This document shows positions 7,366-14,308 of a stretch of 14,527 nt of DNA, one piece after another; the first letter of the stretch is position 1; every line of letters starts with the position of its first letter. Made by a program: the position numbers and the translations under genes. The notes below the pieces were generated by a model, which searched no databases, had not been told where the DNA came from, and was given only the letters and a program-made list of their open reading frames with translations. Source of the DNA: Chrysiogenales bacterium (lineage in GTDB: Bacteria > Acidobacteriota > Aminicenantia > UBA2199); the NCBI GenBank assembly GCA_004525465.1, contig SPCN01000029.1, positions 1 to 14,527 on the forward strand, in the 5' to 3' direction.

Positions 7366-9474
7366 TCAATCCCTGGCCAGCAGCTTCCGGGCGGTTCGCC
7401 GTTGTTCCTCGCTGAGGTCCTGGGAGTGCTTTTCCATGGCTGTAGCCAAAGCGGAGAGAGCGGACTCGCCATCTCCTTTTTTGGCCAGGATCAATGCCAG
7501 ATGAAAAAGATAGCGGCCATCCTCTTTTTTTGCAATCGCTTCCCGCAGCAGGCTTTCGGCTTCAGCCAGGTCCCCGGTCTGAGCCGATAGAGCGGCGACA
7601 TTGAACAGCAATTCCGGGTTCCTGTCGCTGGCTTCACCATGGAGTATCTGGCGGTAGACACGCAAGGCTGCGCCGATATTTTTATCCAGCAAAAACAATT
7701 CGGCGAGTTTTTTTTTCACGGCGACATTGTTGGGTTCGAGCTTTTCAACTGCCTGCAAAAATTCCAGCGCCTTGTCCGTTTGCAGCCGCTTTTCGGCGAT
7801 CTCCGCCTTTATAAGCAGCGAAGCGACACTGCCAGGATCATCCTGAAGGATCAGGTCGGCCAGTGACTGGGCCGGTTCGATTTTGCCCGTCTGCAGATGC
7901 AGGCGGGCCAGGTTAATGCGGAAATGGTTCTCCATGGCCGTGCCGCGAAAAACGATCAAGGCATGGTTCAAGTGGTTCAACGAGCTTTTCAGGTCCTGTT
8001 TTCGCTTGTATATCATCGTCAGCATCATGTAAACCGAGGGGAGCTTGTTTTCCGGATCTTTGACCATGGCTTCCAGCTCGCGCTGGACCTGGTCGATTTT
8101 CCCCTGCGCCATTTCCCGCCCGAATTCCTCCAGGCGGTTGGACAGGCGAATGCCGTCCTTCGGATCCTGGCCCTTGGTGCCGGCCTTGGAAAATGAAGAT
8201 ATATATCCCAATGCTTGCAATTGCTTTTTATCGGTGCTGGAGAGTTCCATGCGCCCGGAGCCGCTTTGCTTGCCGTGCTGACTGACGAATTCGGCCAGTT
8301 GGCTGTCCATTTTCCTGGCCAGGGCGTTTTTTTTCAGTAAAAGGTTCTGCTTTTCTCCAGGGTCGGCGCTCAGGTCATACAGCTCCGCCTTGGGCAGGGA
8401 GAGATACTTGTAGCCGCCGGAGATCATTCCCGTCAGCGGCGCCCAGTTGTTTTCCTCATTGCCGTACATGCTCTCCAGGTAAACTTGGCGTGGGGCACTT
8501 TCCCGTTTGCCTTCAAACAGTGGTTTCAATGACCGGCCCTGGATCTGTTCGGGAACGGGCATGTCCAGCAGCTCCAGGATGGTCGGCATGATGTCGATGA
8601 GGCGTACCCGGTCCGTTACCAGGCTTGGCCGGCTGAGCCGTTTCGGGTTCGAAAAAATCAACGGCACCCTGACATCTTCCTCGTAGCAGAATACGCCGTG
8701 CCCGTATTCCTCATGTTCGCCGAACGCTTCCCCATGGTCGCCGGTGACAACGACCAGGGTGTTTTCTATCAGCCCTTTGTCTTTGAGGTCCTGCAGCATT
8801 TGTCCGATGATCGAGTCGGTAAAGGCGATTTCGCCGCGATAGGGATCGCCGGGGAAGCGCTTGGCATGCTGGGCAGGAGGGGCGTAGGGCTTGTGCGGGT
8901 CATACAGGTGGACCCAGAGAAAAAACGGTTCCATTGATTCTTTGGCCATGAATTTTTCGAATTTTCTGTAGACGCGGTCGGCGGGGATCTCGGAATCGAA
9001 ATCGCCGGCCAGTTCGTCGCTGCGCAAGGTGTCGTCATACCAGTCAAAACCATTATTCAATCCAAATTTGCCCATCAGCACGTAAGCGGCCACCAAGGCG
9101 CCGGTCCGGTATCCCTTTTCCTTCAAGAGTCGGGCCAAGGTTGCTTCATCGCTGCTCAAGCGGTAAAAACCGTTGTTGCGCACACCGTGGGTGATCGGCA
9201 ACCGTCCGGTGAATAGCGAGCAGTGGGACGGCAGGGTGAGGGGCACTGACGTATAGCAGTCGCGGAACACGATGCCCTTGCGGCAAAGGTCGTCAAGTAC
9301 AGGAGTCTGCGCTTTTTTGTCGCCGTAGAAACCCACATGATCAGCGCGCATGGTGTCGATAGTGATCACCAAAACGTTCATCCTCTCCATGGCGCTTTTT
9401 TGCCTGCAGCAGGGGATGATGGCAATGGCCAGCAGCACAATGAAAATGATTTCGGCTGATACTCGTTTTTGCAT
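7366..9474 (-). CDS. Sulfatase/alkaline-phosphatase-fold protein with C-terminal TPR repeats and Thr in the nucleophile position
   Basis: A 702-residue two-part protein. Residues about 33-400 form an alkaline-phosphatase-superfamily domain: metal motif TIDTMRADH (Asp40), LTLPSHCSLFTG (79-90), HLYDPHKPY (189-197), and TGDHGEAFGEHEEYGHG with Asp246, His247 and His259. Residues about 440-702 are TPR-like helical repeats for protein contacts. Sulfatases carry Cys or Ser in C/S-x-P-x-R for conversion to formylglycine; here the aligned residue is Thr80 and the Arg is His84. Thr is the nucleophile in LtaS- and EptA-type phosphotransferases, so hydrolysis or transfer of a phosphoryl group is more likely than sulfatase action. 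An N-terminal hydrophobic segment (9-21) before Cys22-Cys23 suggests membrane anchoring, possibly a lipoprotein. No ribosome site precedes the ATG; a TATAAT box seven bases away suggests leaderless mRNA. Confidence 0.88.
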   Translation of the reverse strand: MQKRVSAEIIFIVLLAIAIIPCCRQKSAMERMNVLVITIDTMRADHVGFYGDKKAQTPVLDDLCRKGIVFRDCYTSVPLTLPSHCSLFTGRLPITHGVRNNGFYRLSSDEATLARLLKEKGYRTGALVAAYVLMGKFGLNNGFDWYDDTLRSDELAGDFDSEIPADRVYRKFEKFMAKESMEPFFLWVHLYDPHKPYAPPAQHAKRFPGDPYRGEIAFTDSIIGQMLQDLKDKGLIENTLVVVTGDHGEAFGEHEEYGHGVFCYEEDVRVPLIFSNPKRLSRPSLVTDRVRLIDIMPTILELLDMPVPEQIQGRSLKPLFEGKRESAPRQVYLESMYGNEENNWAPLTGMISGGYKYLSLPKAELYDLSADPGEKQNLLLKKNALARKMDSQLAEFVSQHGKQSGSGRMELSSTDKKQLQALGYISSFSKAGTKGQDPKDGIRLSNRLEEFGREMAQGKIDQVQRELEAMVKDPENKLPSVYMMLTMIYKRKQDLKSSLNHLNHALIVFRGTAMENHFRINLARLHLQTGKIEPAQSLADLILQDDPGSVASLLIKAEIAEKRLQTDKALEFLQAVEKLEPNNVAVKKKLAELFLLDKNIGAALRVYRQILHGEASDRNPELLFNVAALSAQTGDLAEAESLLREAIAKKEDGRYLFHLALILAKKGDGESALSALATAMEKHSQDLSEEQRRTARKLLARD

Positions 9475-9481
9475 GTTAGGA

Positions 9482-9510
9482 ATTATATGGAATTAAAGGC
9501 ATGTAAACAA
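9482..9510 (-). promoter_or_regulatory. Promoter of the sulfatase-fold gene, probably leaderless
   Basis: On the minus strand TTGTTT (9510-9505), a 17-base spacer and exact TATAAT (9487-9482). The ATG begins at 9474, so the expected start (about 9475) falls at the first codon and leaves no room for a ribosome site. The -35 overlaps the foot of the receptor terminator hairpin. Confidence 0.5.
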
Positions 9511-9539
9511 GAAGGGGCTCCCGGGGGAGCCCCTTCTTG
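9501..9539 (-). terminator. Intrinsic terminator of the TonB-dependent receptor gene
   Basis: A perfect 14-base-pair stem (9539-9526 with 9521-9508, CAAGAAGGGGCTCC in plus-strand reading) closes a four-base loop at 9522-9525. On the minus strand it is followed by the modest T-rich stretch TTGTTTAC. It lies 17 bases beyond the receptor stop codon. The T-run is imperfect, but the stem is by far the strongest in the window. Confidence 0.7.
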
Positions 9540-9556
9540 AGGATCTAAAAGGAGGA

Positions 9557-12544
9557 TCAGAAGTAGAGGTTCACGCCGAACATGAACAGGCCGGGGTTGA
9601 GGATGCGGGTGGGATTGCCGCGGTTGGCAGAACCAAGGGTGGTAACCTGATTGAGGGTGGTGTTGTTGTTGGTGATGTTCATGCCGTCCACGTGCAGCAC
9701 GGCGCGCGTGCCTTCCGAGAACCTGATCTCGCGTTGCAGGCTCAGGTTCAGGGTCCACAGCGTCGGCAAGCGGGTGTCACCGAGTTTTTTGCCCTGCATC
9801 ATCATGTTTTTGCCGGCATAGCGCGCGTCGAAGAGGTTGACCGGGTAACCTTCGCGGGCCGCGAACGAGGTCGAAATATCAAAACCGAACGGCAACTTAT
9901 ACAGGGCCGACAGTTTGACCATCCAGCGGGCATTGGTCAGAACTCCGGTCATGCCCGAGCCGCCAGCGGTCGGGGCGAAGGCGCCTTTGTTGAAATAGTC
10001 GAAGTTGGTCAGGTCCAGCTCTTCGTCACGGGACAGGTTGTCCGACCAATCGGCATAGGTGAAGGACAGGTCGCCCATCCATTTGCTGGTCAGTTTTTTG
10101 GTAAACAGCAGTTGCAATGCCATATACTGGCGGTAGCGATCTTTGTAGTTGGTGCGGTAGAGGCCGATCTGGTCGAAGCGGTTGCGGGACCAGGCTTCGC
10201 CTTGGGTTACCGGATCGATGCCGGCCAATGTCCAGTCGGCTTTGGATTCCAGCGTGTTGTCGGACCAGATCCTGAGGTTGCGCTGGATGTTGGTGCTTTT
10301 TTTGTAAATGCCCTGGATGGAGACGGCCATGTCATCGCTCAGCGCGTGCTCGTACTGGAGAATGAGTTCGGTCATCAGCGGTGATTTGAAGTCGGGATCG
10401 AATCTGTTGGAGCTTTGGGTGTTGTTGGGATCCGTGTAATCGAAGCCCTGGAAGGTGATGATCGGATAGTAGCCGCCGTAGAAGCTGTACAGCGGATCGT
10501 ACGGCTGGACTGGCCAGTCGCCGCCCCAGGTTTCGGGATTGGCGTTCTGCATGTCGATGATCTGCTGCGGGGTCAGCACGGTGATCTCATTGAGTTGAGG
10601 ACTGCCGTCGTGGTTGGCGTCGCTCCAGGGAAGGCGCATGAAATGCGAACCGGCATTCCAGATAAAAGTGGCCAGGATGGTGCCGGCCGGCTGGCTGTAC
10701 CTGGCTGCCGACAGTTTAAGAACGTTCTTGCCGTTGCCGCTGATATCATAAGTAAAGGACAGGCGCGGGGCCAAGGTCGTCCATTTGGCCGGGGAGTCTA
10801 TGGCCGGAAGATCGCGGGCGCCGACAAAAGGTTCCAGGGCCGGGATGGTCGCGCCGTCGAGGGTGAAACCCTTTACATTCTTGGAATTCAAGCGGCCCCA
10901 TTCTGAGTCATAGCGCAAACCAAAGCTGACCACGAGCTTGTTGAAAGCGATGGTGTCCGAGAGGTAGCCGGACATACGGAAAGTCGTCGTGTCGGTCGGG
11001 CCGTTGGTGGCGATCAGCACGGTATCGGGCCAAGTGAAGCCTTCCACTGGGGCGATATCATTGAACTGGCTTGTGTACAGCACGCCGCGCATGTTCGTGT
11101 AATACTGGTCGGTCATGGTATGGTTCGAAAAATAATCGACCCCGAAACGGATCTCGTGGTCGCCGCCCAGCTTGTTTTCGACGAACAGGTTGCCGTCGAG
11201 AATGAAGTTATCGGTGATGCGGTTGATGTCCTGCCACAGATAGCCGCCCGAGGCATAAAACCCGGCCGGGTTGTCGAATCTGAATGTCATTTCCGGGCCG
11301 ACGACCATCCTGTTGGCCGCGTCGAAGGTGGATGAATTGGGATGCAGGTTGAAGGGATTGGTGGTGTGATTGTACTTGACGCTCAACAGCAAGTTGCCCA
11401 GGGTCTGCTGCAGGCTACCCATCCAGGTGTAGCCGGGGCCGGACTGGCGCCACAGGGTACCTACTTCCTGGTATTCCGAACCCCAGTCAGTACGGTTCCA
11501 CTTCTGCTTGTTGTTGTTGTGCATGGTGAAGTCGGCCTGGGTGTTGCCAAGGTTTGCGGTCAGCTTGGCATAGGAGGAATTAAGCAGGGTGGTGTCTTCC
11601 AAACCCGAGGTGGTTTTGGAATGGATGTCCTGGATGGACCAGGAGCCGGCGAAAAACAGTTTGTCCTTGATGATCGGACCGCCAATGTTGAGACCATACT
11701 GGTAGAGGCGCAGGACGCCCGGGGATGTGTAGCTCGAAGGCAGACCTTCCTTGGTTTTGGGGGTGAATTCCCAGCGTTCATCTTCGGCAGAAAGGTGGAA
11801 ATCGCCGGAGAATTTGTTGCCGCCCTTTTTGGAGACGAAATTCAGTTGGACGCCGCCGGTCTGGGCCGTAATGTCGTTGGAAGCGAGAGAGACCTGAATC
11901 TCGTCGTAGGCGTTGGGATCGAGGTAGGCCGGAGCGCCGAAAGCTGAAACATCGGTGACATTGGAACCGTCGATGTTCCAGGCCACGTCGTTTGAGACGC
12001 CGCCCTGACCGTAGAAACCAGACTGCTGGCCCGACTCGTTGCCGCCGACGTCCTCGCGGTCGACCATCATGCCCGGGATCAAGTTGATGATGGACCATGG
12101 ATTACGCGCTTGGGGCAAGCGGTTGATGTCTTCTTTGGAGATGTTGACGCCCACGGAAGTCTTGCGAGTGTCGACGATGTTGGCCTGGGCCATGACCACG
12201 ATCTCTTCTCTGATGGTCGTGGTTTCCATGGGCACGGTCAGGGTGACGTTCTTGCCGACATACATGCGGATGCCCTTGCGGATGACGGTCTTGAAACCAT
12301 CAAGCTCGAATTTGAGCTCGTAGTTCGCCGGGGGCAGGCCGATGAAGCGGAAATTGCCTTCCTCCGATGTGACCGCCTTTTTGGTTGCGCCCACGTCGCC
12401 GCTAAGGGTCACGGCAACGCCGGGAATGGCCGAACCGTCGGGCAGGACCACGGTGCCGTAGATATCGGACGTGGATGATTGCTGGCCGAAAGCCAGCGCC
12501 GACAGTACCGCCACTGCGAATAACAGTGTAAGTAACTTTTTCAT
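9557..12544 (-). CDS. TonB-dependent outer-membrane receptor with N-terminal carboxypeptidase-regulatory-like domain (Oar-like)
   Basis: A 995-residue outer-membrane beta-barrel, probably importing or binding a large ligand with energy from TonB/ExbBD (not in the window). Order: Sec signal (1-20, ending ALAFGQ), Ig-like regulatory domain with DIYGTVVLPDGSAIPGVAVT (about 26-110), plug-like segment with NPWSIINLIPG and WNIDGSNVTD (to about 230), then the barrel ending in the aromatic signal GVNLYF with terminal Phe995. No clear TonB box is seen, as is common in acidobacterial Oar-type proteins. An EF-hand-like loop DANHDGSPQLNE lies at 642-653. The frame opens nine codons upstream (12571), but ATG 12544 has AAGGAGG at 5 bases and the predicted transcript start (12569) excludes the longer form. 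No SusD gene neighbours it. Ligand unknown. Confidence 0.93.
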   Translation of the reverse strand: MKKLLTLLFAVAVLSALAFGQQSSTSDIYGTVVLPDGSAIPGVAVTLSGDVGATKKAVTSEEGNFRFIGLPPANYELKFELDGFKTVIRKGIRMYVGKNVTLTVPMETTTIREEIVVMAQANIVDTRKTSVGVNISKEDINRLPQARNPWSIINLIPGMMVDREDVGGNESGQQSGFYGQGGVSNDVAWNIDGSNVTDVSAFGAPAYLDPNAYDEIQVSLASNDITAQTGGVQLNFVSKKGGNKFSGDFHLSAEDERWEFTPKTKEGLPSSYTSPGVLRLYQYGLNIGGPIIKDKLFFAGSWSIQDIHSKTTSGLEDTTLLNSSYAKLTANLGNTQADFTMHNNNKQKWNRTDWGSEYQEVGTLWRQSGPGYTWMGSLQQTLGNLLLSVKYNHTTNPFNLHPNSSTFDAANRMVVGPEMTFRFDNPAGFYASGGYLWQDINRITDNFILDGNLFVENKLGGDHEIRFGVDYFSNHTMTDQYYTNMRGVLYTSQFNDIAPVEGFTWPDTVLIATNGPTDTTTFRMSGYLSDTIAFNKLVVSFGLRYDSEWGRLNSKNVKGFTLDGATIPALEPFVGARDLPAIDSPAKWTTLAPRLSFTYDISGNGKNVLKLSAARYSQPAGTILATFIWNAGSHFMRLPWSDANHDGSPQLNEITVLTPQQIIDMQNANPETWGGDWPVQPYDPLYSFYGGYYPIITFQGFDYTDPNNTQSSNRFDPDFKSPLMTELILQYEHALSDDMAVSIQGIYKKSTNIQRNLRIWSDNTLESKADWTLAGIDPVTQGEAWSRNRFDQIGLYRTNYKDRYRQYMALQLLFTKKLTSKWMGDLSFTYADWSDNLSRDEELDLTNFDYFNKGAFAPTAGGSGMTGVLTNARWMVKLSALYKLPFGFDISTSFAAREGYPVNLFDARYAGKNMMMQGKKLGDTRLPTLWTLNLSLQREIRFSEGTRAVLHVDGMNITNNNTTLNQVTTLGSANRGNPTRILNPGLFMFGVNLYF

Positions 12545-12579
12545 TTTTTCCTCCTTGAAAAAAGTTTTCACTAAGTGGC

Positions 12580-12596
12580 AGCATTAAGTATGCCAA
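12580..12596 (-). promoter_or_regulatory. Sigma-54 (RpoN)-type promoter of the TonB-dependent receptor
   Basis: Read on the minus strand from 12596: TTGGCA, six bases, ATGCT. The GG (12594-12593) and GC (12582-12581) pairs are 12 bases apart, as required for -24/-12 elements, and the core YTGGCA...TGCW is matched. The predicted start is near 12569, leaving a 25-base leader with the AAGGAGG ribosome site. No sigma-70 -10 box is visible, unlike nearly every other unit in the window. Known: sigma-54 promoters need an enhancer-binding ATPase. Inferred: this receptor is under such control. Confidence 0.55.
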
Positions 12597-12618
12597 GCCG
12601 GGTAATTTCCCTTGTTTT

Positions 12619-12665
12619 AAAAAAAAGATGCAAAAAAACAAAAAATCGGGACAAAGTGAAAAAAA
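12619..12665 (+). other. A-tract (probably intrinsically curved) DNA upstream of the receptor promoter
   Basis: Four runs of 6-8 A on the plus strand: 12619-12626, 12632-12638, 12640-12645 and 12659-12665. The centres of the first, third and fourth are about 20 bases apart, near two helical turns, the spacing that gives net bending. It lies about 50-96 bases upstream of the predicted receptor transcript start. Confidence 0.45.
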
Positions 12666-12718
12666 TCAGGGACGAACGACGGGAAGTCCGGGGCAGCGTT
12701 CGCTCAAGTCGGTCTGAT

Positions 12719-12763
12719 TTCAAAAGATTGAATTTCTCATTCAAAAAAGCAAATCCATTTCAA
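12719..12763 (+). promoter_or_regulatory. Cluster of TTCAA/TTGAA half-sites, possible regulator-binding site
   Basis: TTCAA (12719-12723), TTGAAT (12728-12733), ATTCAA (12739-12744) and TTCAA (12759-12763). The second and third form an inverted repeat with a five-base spacer; the first and second another with four. The TTCAA copies are about 19-21 bases apart, on the same helix face. The cluster lies 150-195 bases upstream of the predicted receptor start and just before the DUF6599 promoter, so it could serve either. The AT-rich setting means chance is possible. Confidence 0.3.
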
Positions 12764-12781
12764 GGCTCTGCAAGGGTTTCG

Positions 12782-12810
12782 TTGAAAACAGTTTGTGGGT
12801 CTTATACAAT
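12782..12810 (+). promoter_or_regulatory. Promoter of the DUF6599-DUF362 operon, probably leaderless
   Basis: TTGAAA (12782-12787), a 17-base spacer and TACAAT (12805-12810), five of six matches in each hexamer. The ATG begins at 12817, six bases after the -10 box, so the expected start falls on the A of the ATG. Confidence 0.6.
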
Positions 12811-12816
12811 GAGGGC

Positions 12817-13353
12817 ATGAAAAAAACATTCTGGATCGCCTTGGCCGTGCTAGCGGCTGCTTGTTTTTTAGGCGAACCGGTTCGCTTGGCCGCATTTTCA
12901 CAATCTGAACTTGAAAACATGGTTCCGGAAGGGTTCAAACTTTCTGTGCCGCTGCAGTATTATGGTACGGCTGAGAACAAAATGGCGGACGGCTCCATTT
13001 TCGACTACATGGATGGCGGCGGTGTGGTTTATCTGGAACGGGGATTCAGGGAAATGGTTCATGGTGAGTACCGTGACCAGCACGGCAACGCTGTCGTTCT
13101 CGACATTTTTTCCATGACCAAATCCGAACAAGCGCAAGCCGCCCTGAACGATGAACGCATTTGCCCGCCGGCGGGAACGCCGCTGAAATCGGACTTCATC
13201 GGTGTGGCCCATCGTTTCCCCCCCGACTATTATCTATATTTTTGCCAAGGCAACCGCCTGGTCTATCTTCATGTCAGCAACGATGCGCTGGCGGAGATGC
13301 TGAAGCGTTTCGCCGTCCGCGTTCAGAAGTTTTGTGCCAAGGAGAAAAAATGA
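12817..13353 (+). CDS. DUF6599-like exported protein
   Basis: A 178-residue protein with an N-terminal signal (MKKTFW then Ala/Leu-rich to about residue 26) and no later membrane segment, so probably periplasmic. The stretch IFDYMDGGGVVYLERGF (61-77) fits the DUF6599 pattern of a Tyr-Met/Ile-Asp/Asn-Gly-Gly core before an aromatic-Leu run; a Cys-Pro-Pro and late Cys residues follow. The biochemical role of the family is unknown to me. The frame opens at 12793, but Met at 12817 starts a proper signal peptide and lies six bases behind a promoter. Its stop overlaps the start of the DUF362 gene (ATGA), so the two are translationally linked and probably act together. Confidence 0.7.
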   Translation: MKKTFWIALAVLAAACFLGEPVRLAAFSQSELENMVPEGFKLSVPLQYYGTAENKMADGSIFDYMDGGGVVYLERGFREMVHGEYRDQHGNAVVLDIFSMTKSEQAQAALNDERICPPAGTPLKSDFIGVAHRFPPDYYLYFCQGNRLVYLHVSNDALAEMLKRFAVRVQKFCAKEKK

Positions 13354-14264
13354 ACATGCGAAAACCGATTTTTTTTATTCTGTCGGCTTTACTGGTCCCG
13401 CTTTTCCAGCAAAGTGCCACCGCCGCGGTGAAGGTGGTTCTCGCCCGCAACCCCCGCGCCATCAATGAGCGCAATGTCTGCAATGCGCTCGAGACCGCCC
13501 GGCTTTTTGACCGGGCGCTTCTGGAATTGACCGCTGCGAAAACACATGAGGAAGCCTGGAAAATGCTTGGTCTCATCGCCAGCGACACGGTGGCCATAAA
13601 ATTGAACTGTAACAATTGGACCATTGCACTCAATCCCCACCGCGAATTGATCGATGCCTTGTGCCGCAGCCTGCAATCCGTCATCCCGGCCAACCGCATC
13701 ATCATCTATGACAATCCCGAAGCCGCGTTGATCAAGAGCGGATTTTCTATCAATCGCTCCGCTGTGGGTGTGCGTTTTTTTGGAACCGATCACGGTGATG
13801 GTTTCGATGCCGGCGAGCGTCTGACCAGGATCATCTCCGCCACCGCCAGCAAGGTCATCAATCTGGCTTCCCTGAAATGTGTTGAAGAAGACATGGTGGC
13901 CAGCCTGTTTTTAAAGAACCACATTGGTTCGCTGCTTCCGGAAGACATGCCCAAATGCCACAATGATCCCGATTTTCTGGCTGAAGTTTCATCCCGTCCT
14001 TCCATCAAGAATAAAACCATTCTCAACCTGTGCGACGGGCTGCGCGGCAGCTATCGCCGCGGGGTGCCCTGGTATTGGGGCGGGATCATTATGTCCAAGG
14101 ATGCCGTGGCCGGCGAGGCGGCCGCACTTCAGGTGATCAATGAGAAAAGGCAGAAAGAAAAGTTGCCCCCCCTGGCCGAGCCCGAAGCCTTGCGTATTGC
14201 CGAGATCAAGTACCGCCTCGGCAGCCGCGTCCGGGATGTTGTACAGACGAAGATAGAAATGTGA
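13350..14264 (+). CDS. DUF362-domain exported protein
   Basis: A 304-residue protein with a Sec-type signal (MNMRKPIFFILSALLVPLF to about residue 25, ending ATAA). The DUF362 pattern follows: early VVLARNP, then TVAIKLNCNNW, IIIYDNP, and a late ILNLCDGLRGSY. Some DUF362 proteins are fused to 4Fe-4S ferredoxin domains; here the six Cys are scattered and no CxxCxxC cluster is seen, so no iron-sulfur claim is made. The ATG overlaps the preceding stop by four bases (ATGA) with AAGGAG five bases before it, so I chose this start over the longer open frame from 13161, which lies inside the DUF6599 gene. Function of the family is not established. It converges on the AlkD-type gene 44 bases away, with no clear terminator between. 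Confidence 0.78.
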   Translation: MNMRKPIFFILSALLVPLFQQSATAAVKVVLARNPRAINERNVCNALETARLFDRALLELTAAKTHEEAWKMLGLIASDTVAIKLNCNNWTIALNPHRELIDALCRSLQSVIPANRIIIYDNPEAALIKSGFSINRSAVGVRFFGTDHGDGFDAGERLTRIISATASKVINLASLKCVEEDMVASLFLKNHIGSLLPEDMPKCHNDPDFLAEVSSRPSIKNKTILNLCDGLRGSYRRGVPWYWGGIIMSKDAVAGEAAALQVINEKRQKEKLPPLAEPEALRIAEIKYRLGSRVRDVVQTKIEM

Positions 14265-14308
14265 GGCGCCTTTCCTTGCAGGACTTTGGCTTGTCCGCAG
14301 GTTTCAGT

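Noticed and set aside
9692..10384. 230-codon plus-strand open frame
   Set aside because: Antisense to the TonB-dependent receptor; composition and lack of motifs mark it as a shadow frame.
7366..12544. A polysaccharide-utilisation locus built from receptor, sulfatase-fold and GH105 genes
   Set aside because: No SusD partner or lyase is present, the genes have separate promoters and mixed orientation, and the sulfatase assignment fails at the nucleophile.
12545..12571. Nine-codon N-terminal extension of the TonB receptor
   Set aside because: It would put charged residues before the signal peptide and lie over the ribosome site AAGGAGG; the predicted transcript begins after its ATG.
13350..14264. 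Iron-sulfur ferredoxin domain in the DUF362 protein
   Set aside because: Cys residues are scattered singly, with no CxxCxxC cluster.
14265..14308. Terminator between the DUF362 and AlkD genes
   Set aside because: Only a four-base stem GGAC/GTCC with no T-run; too weak to call.
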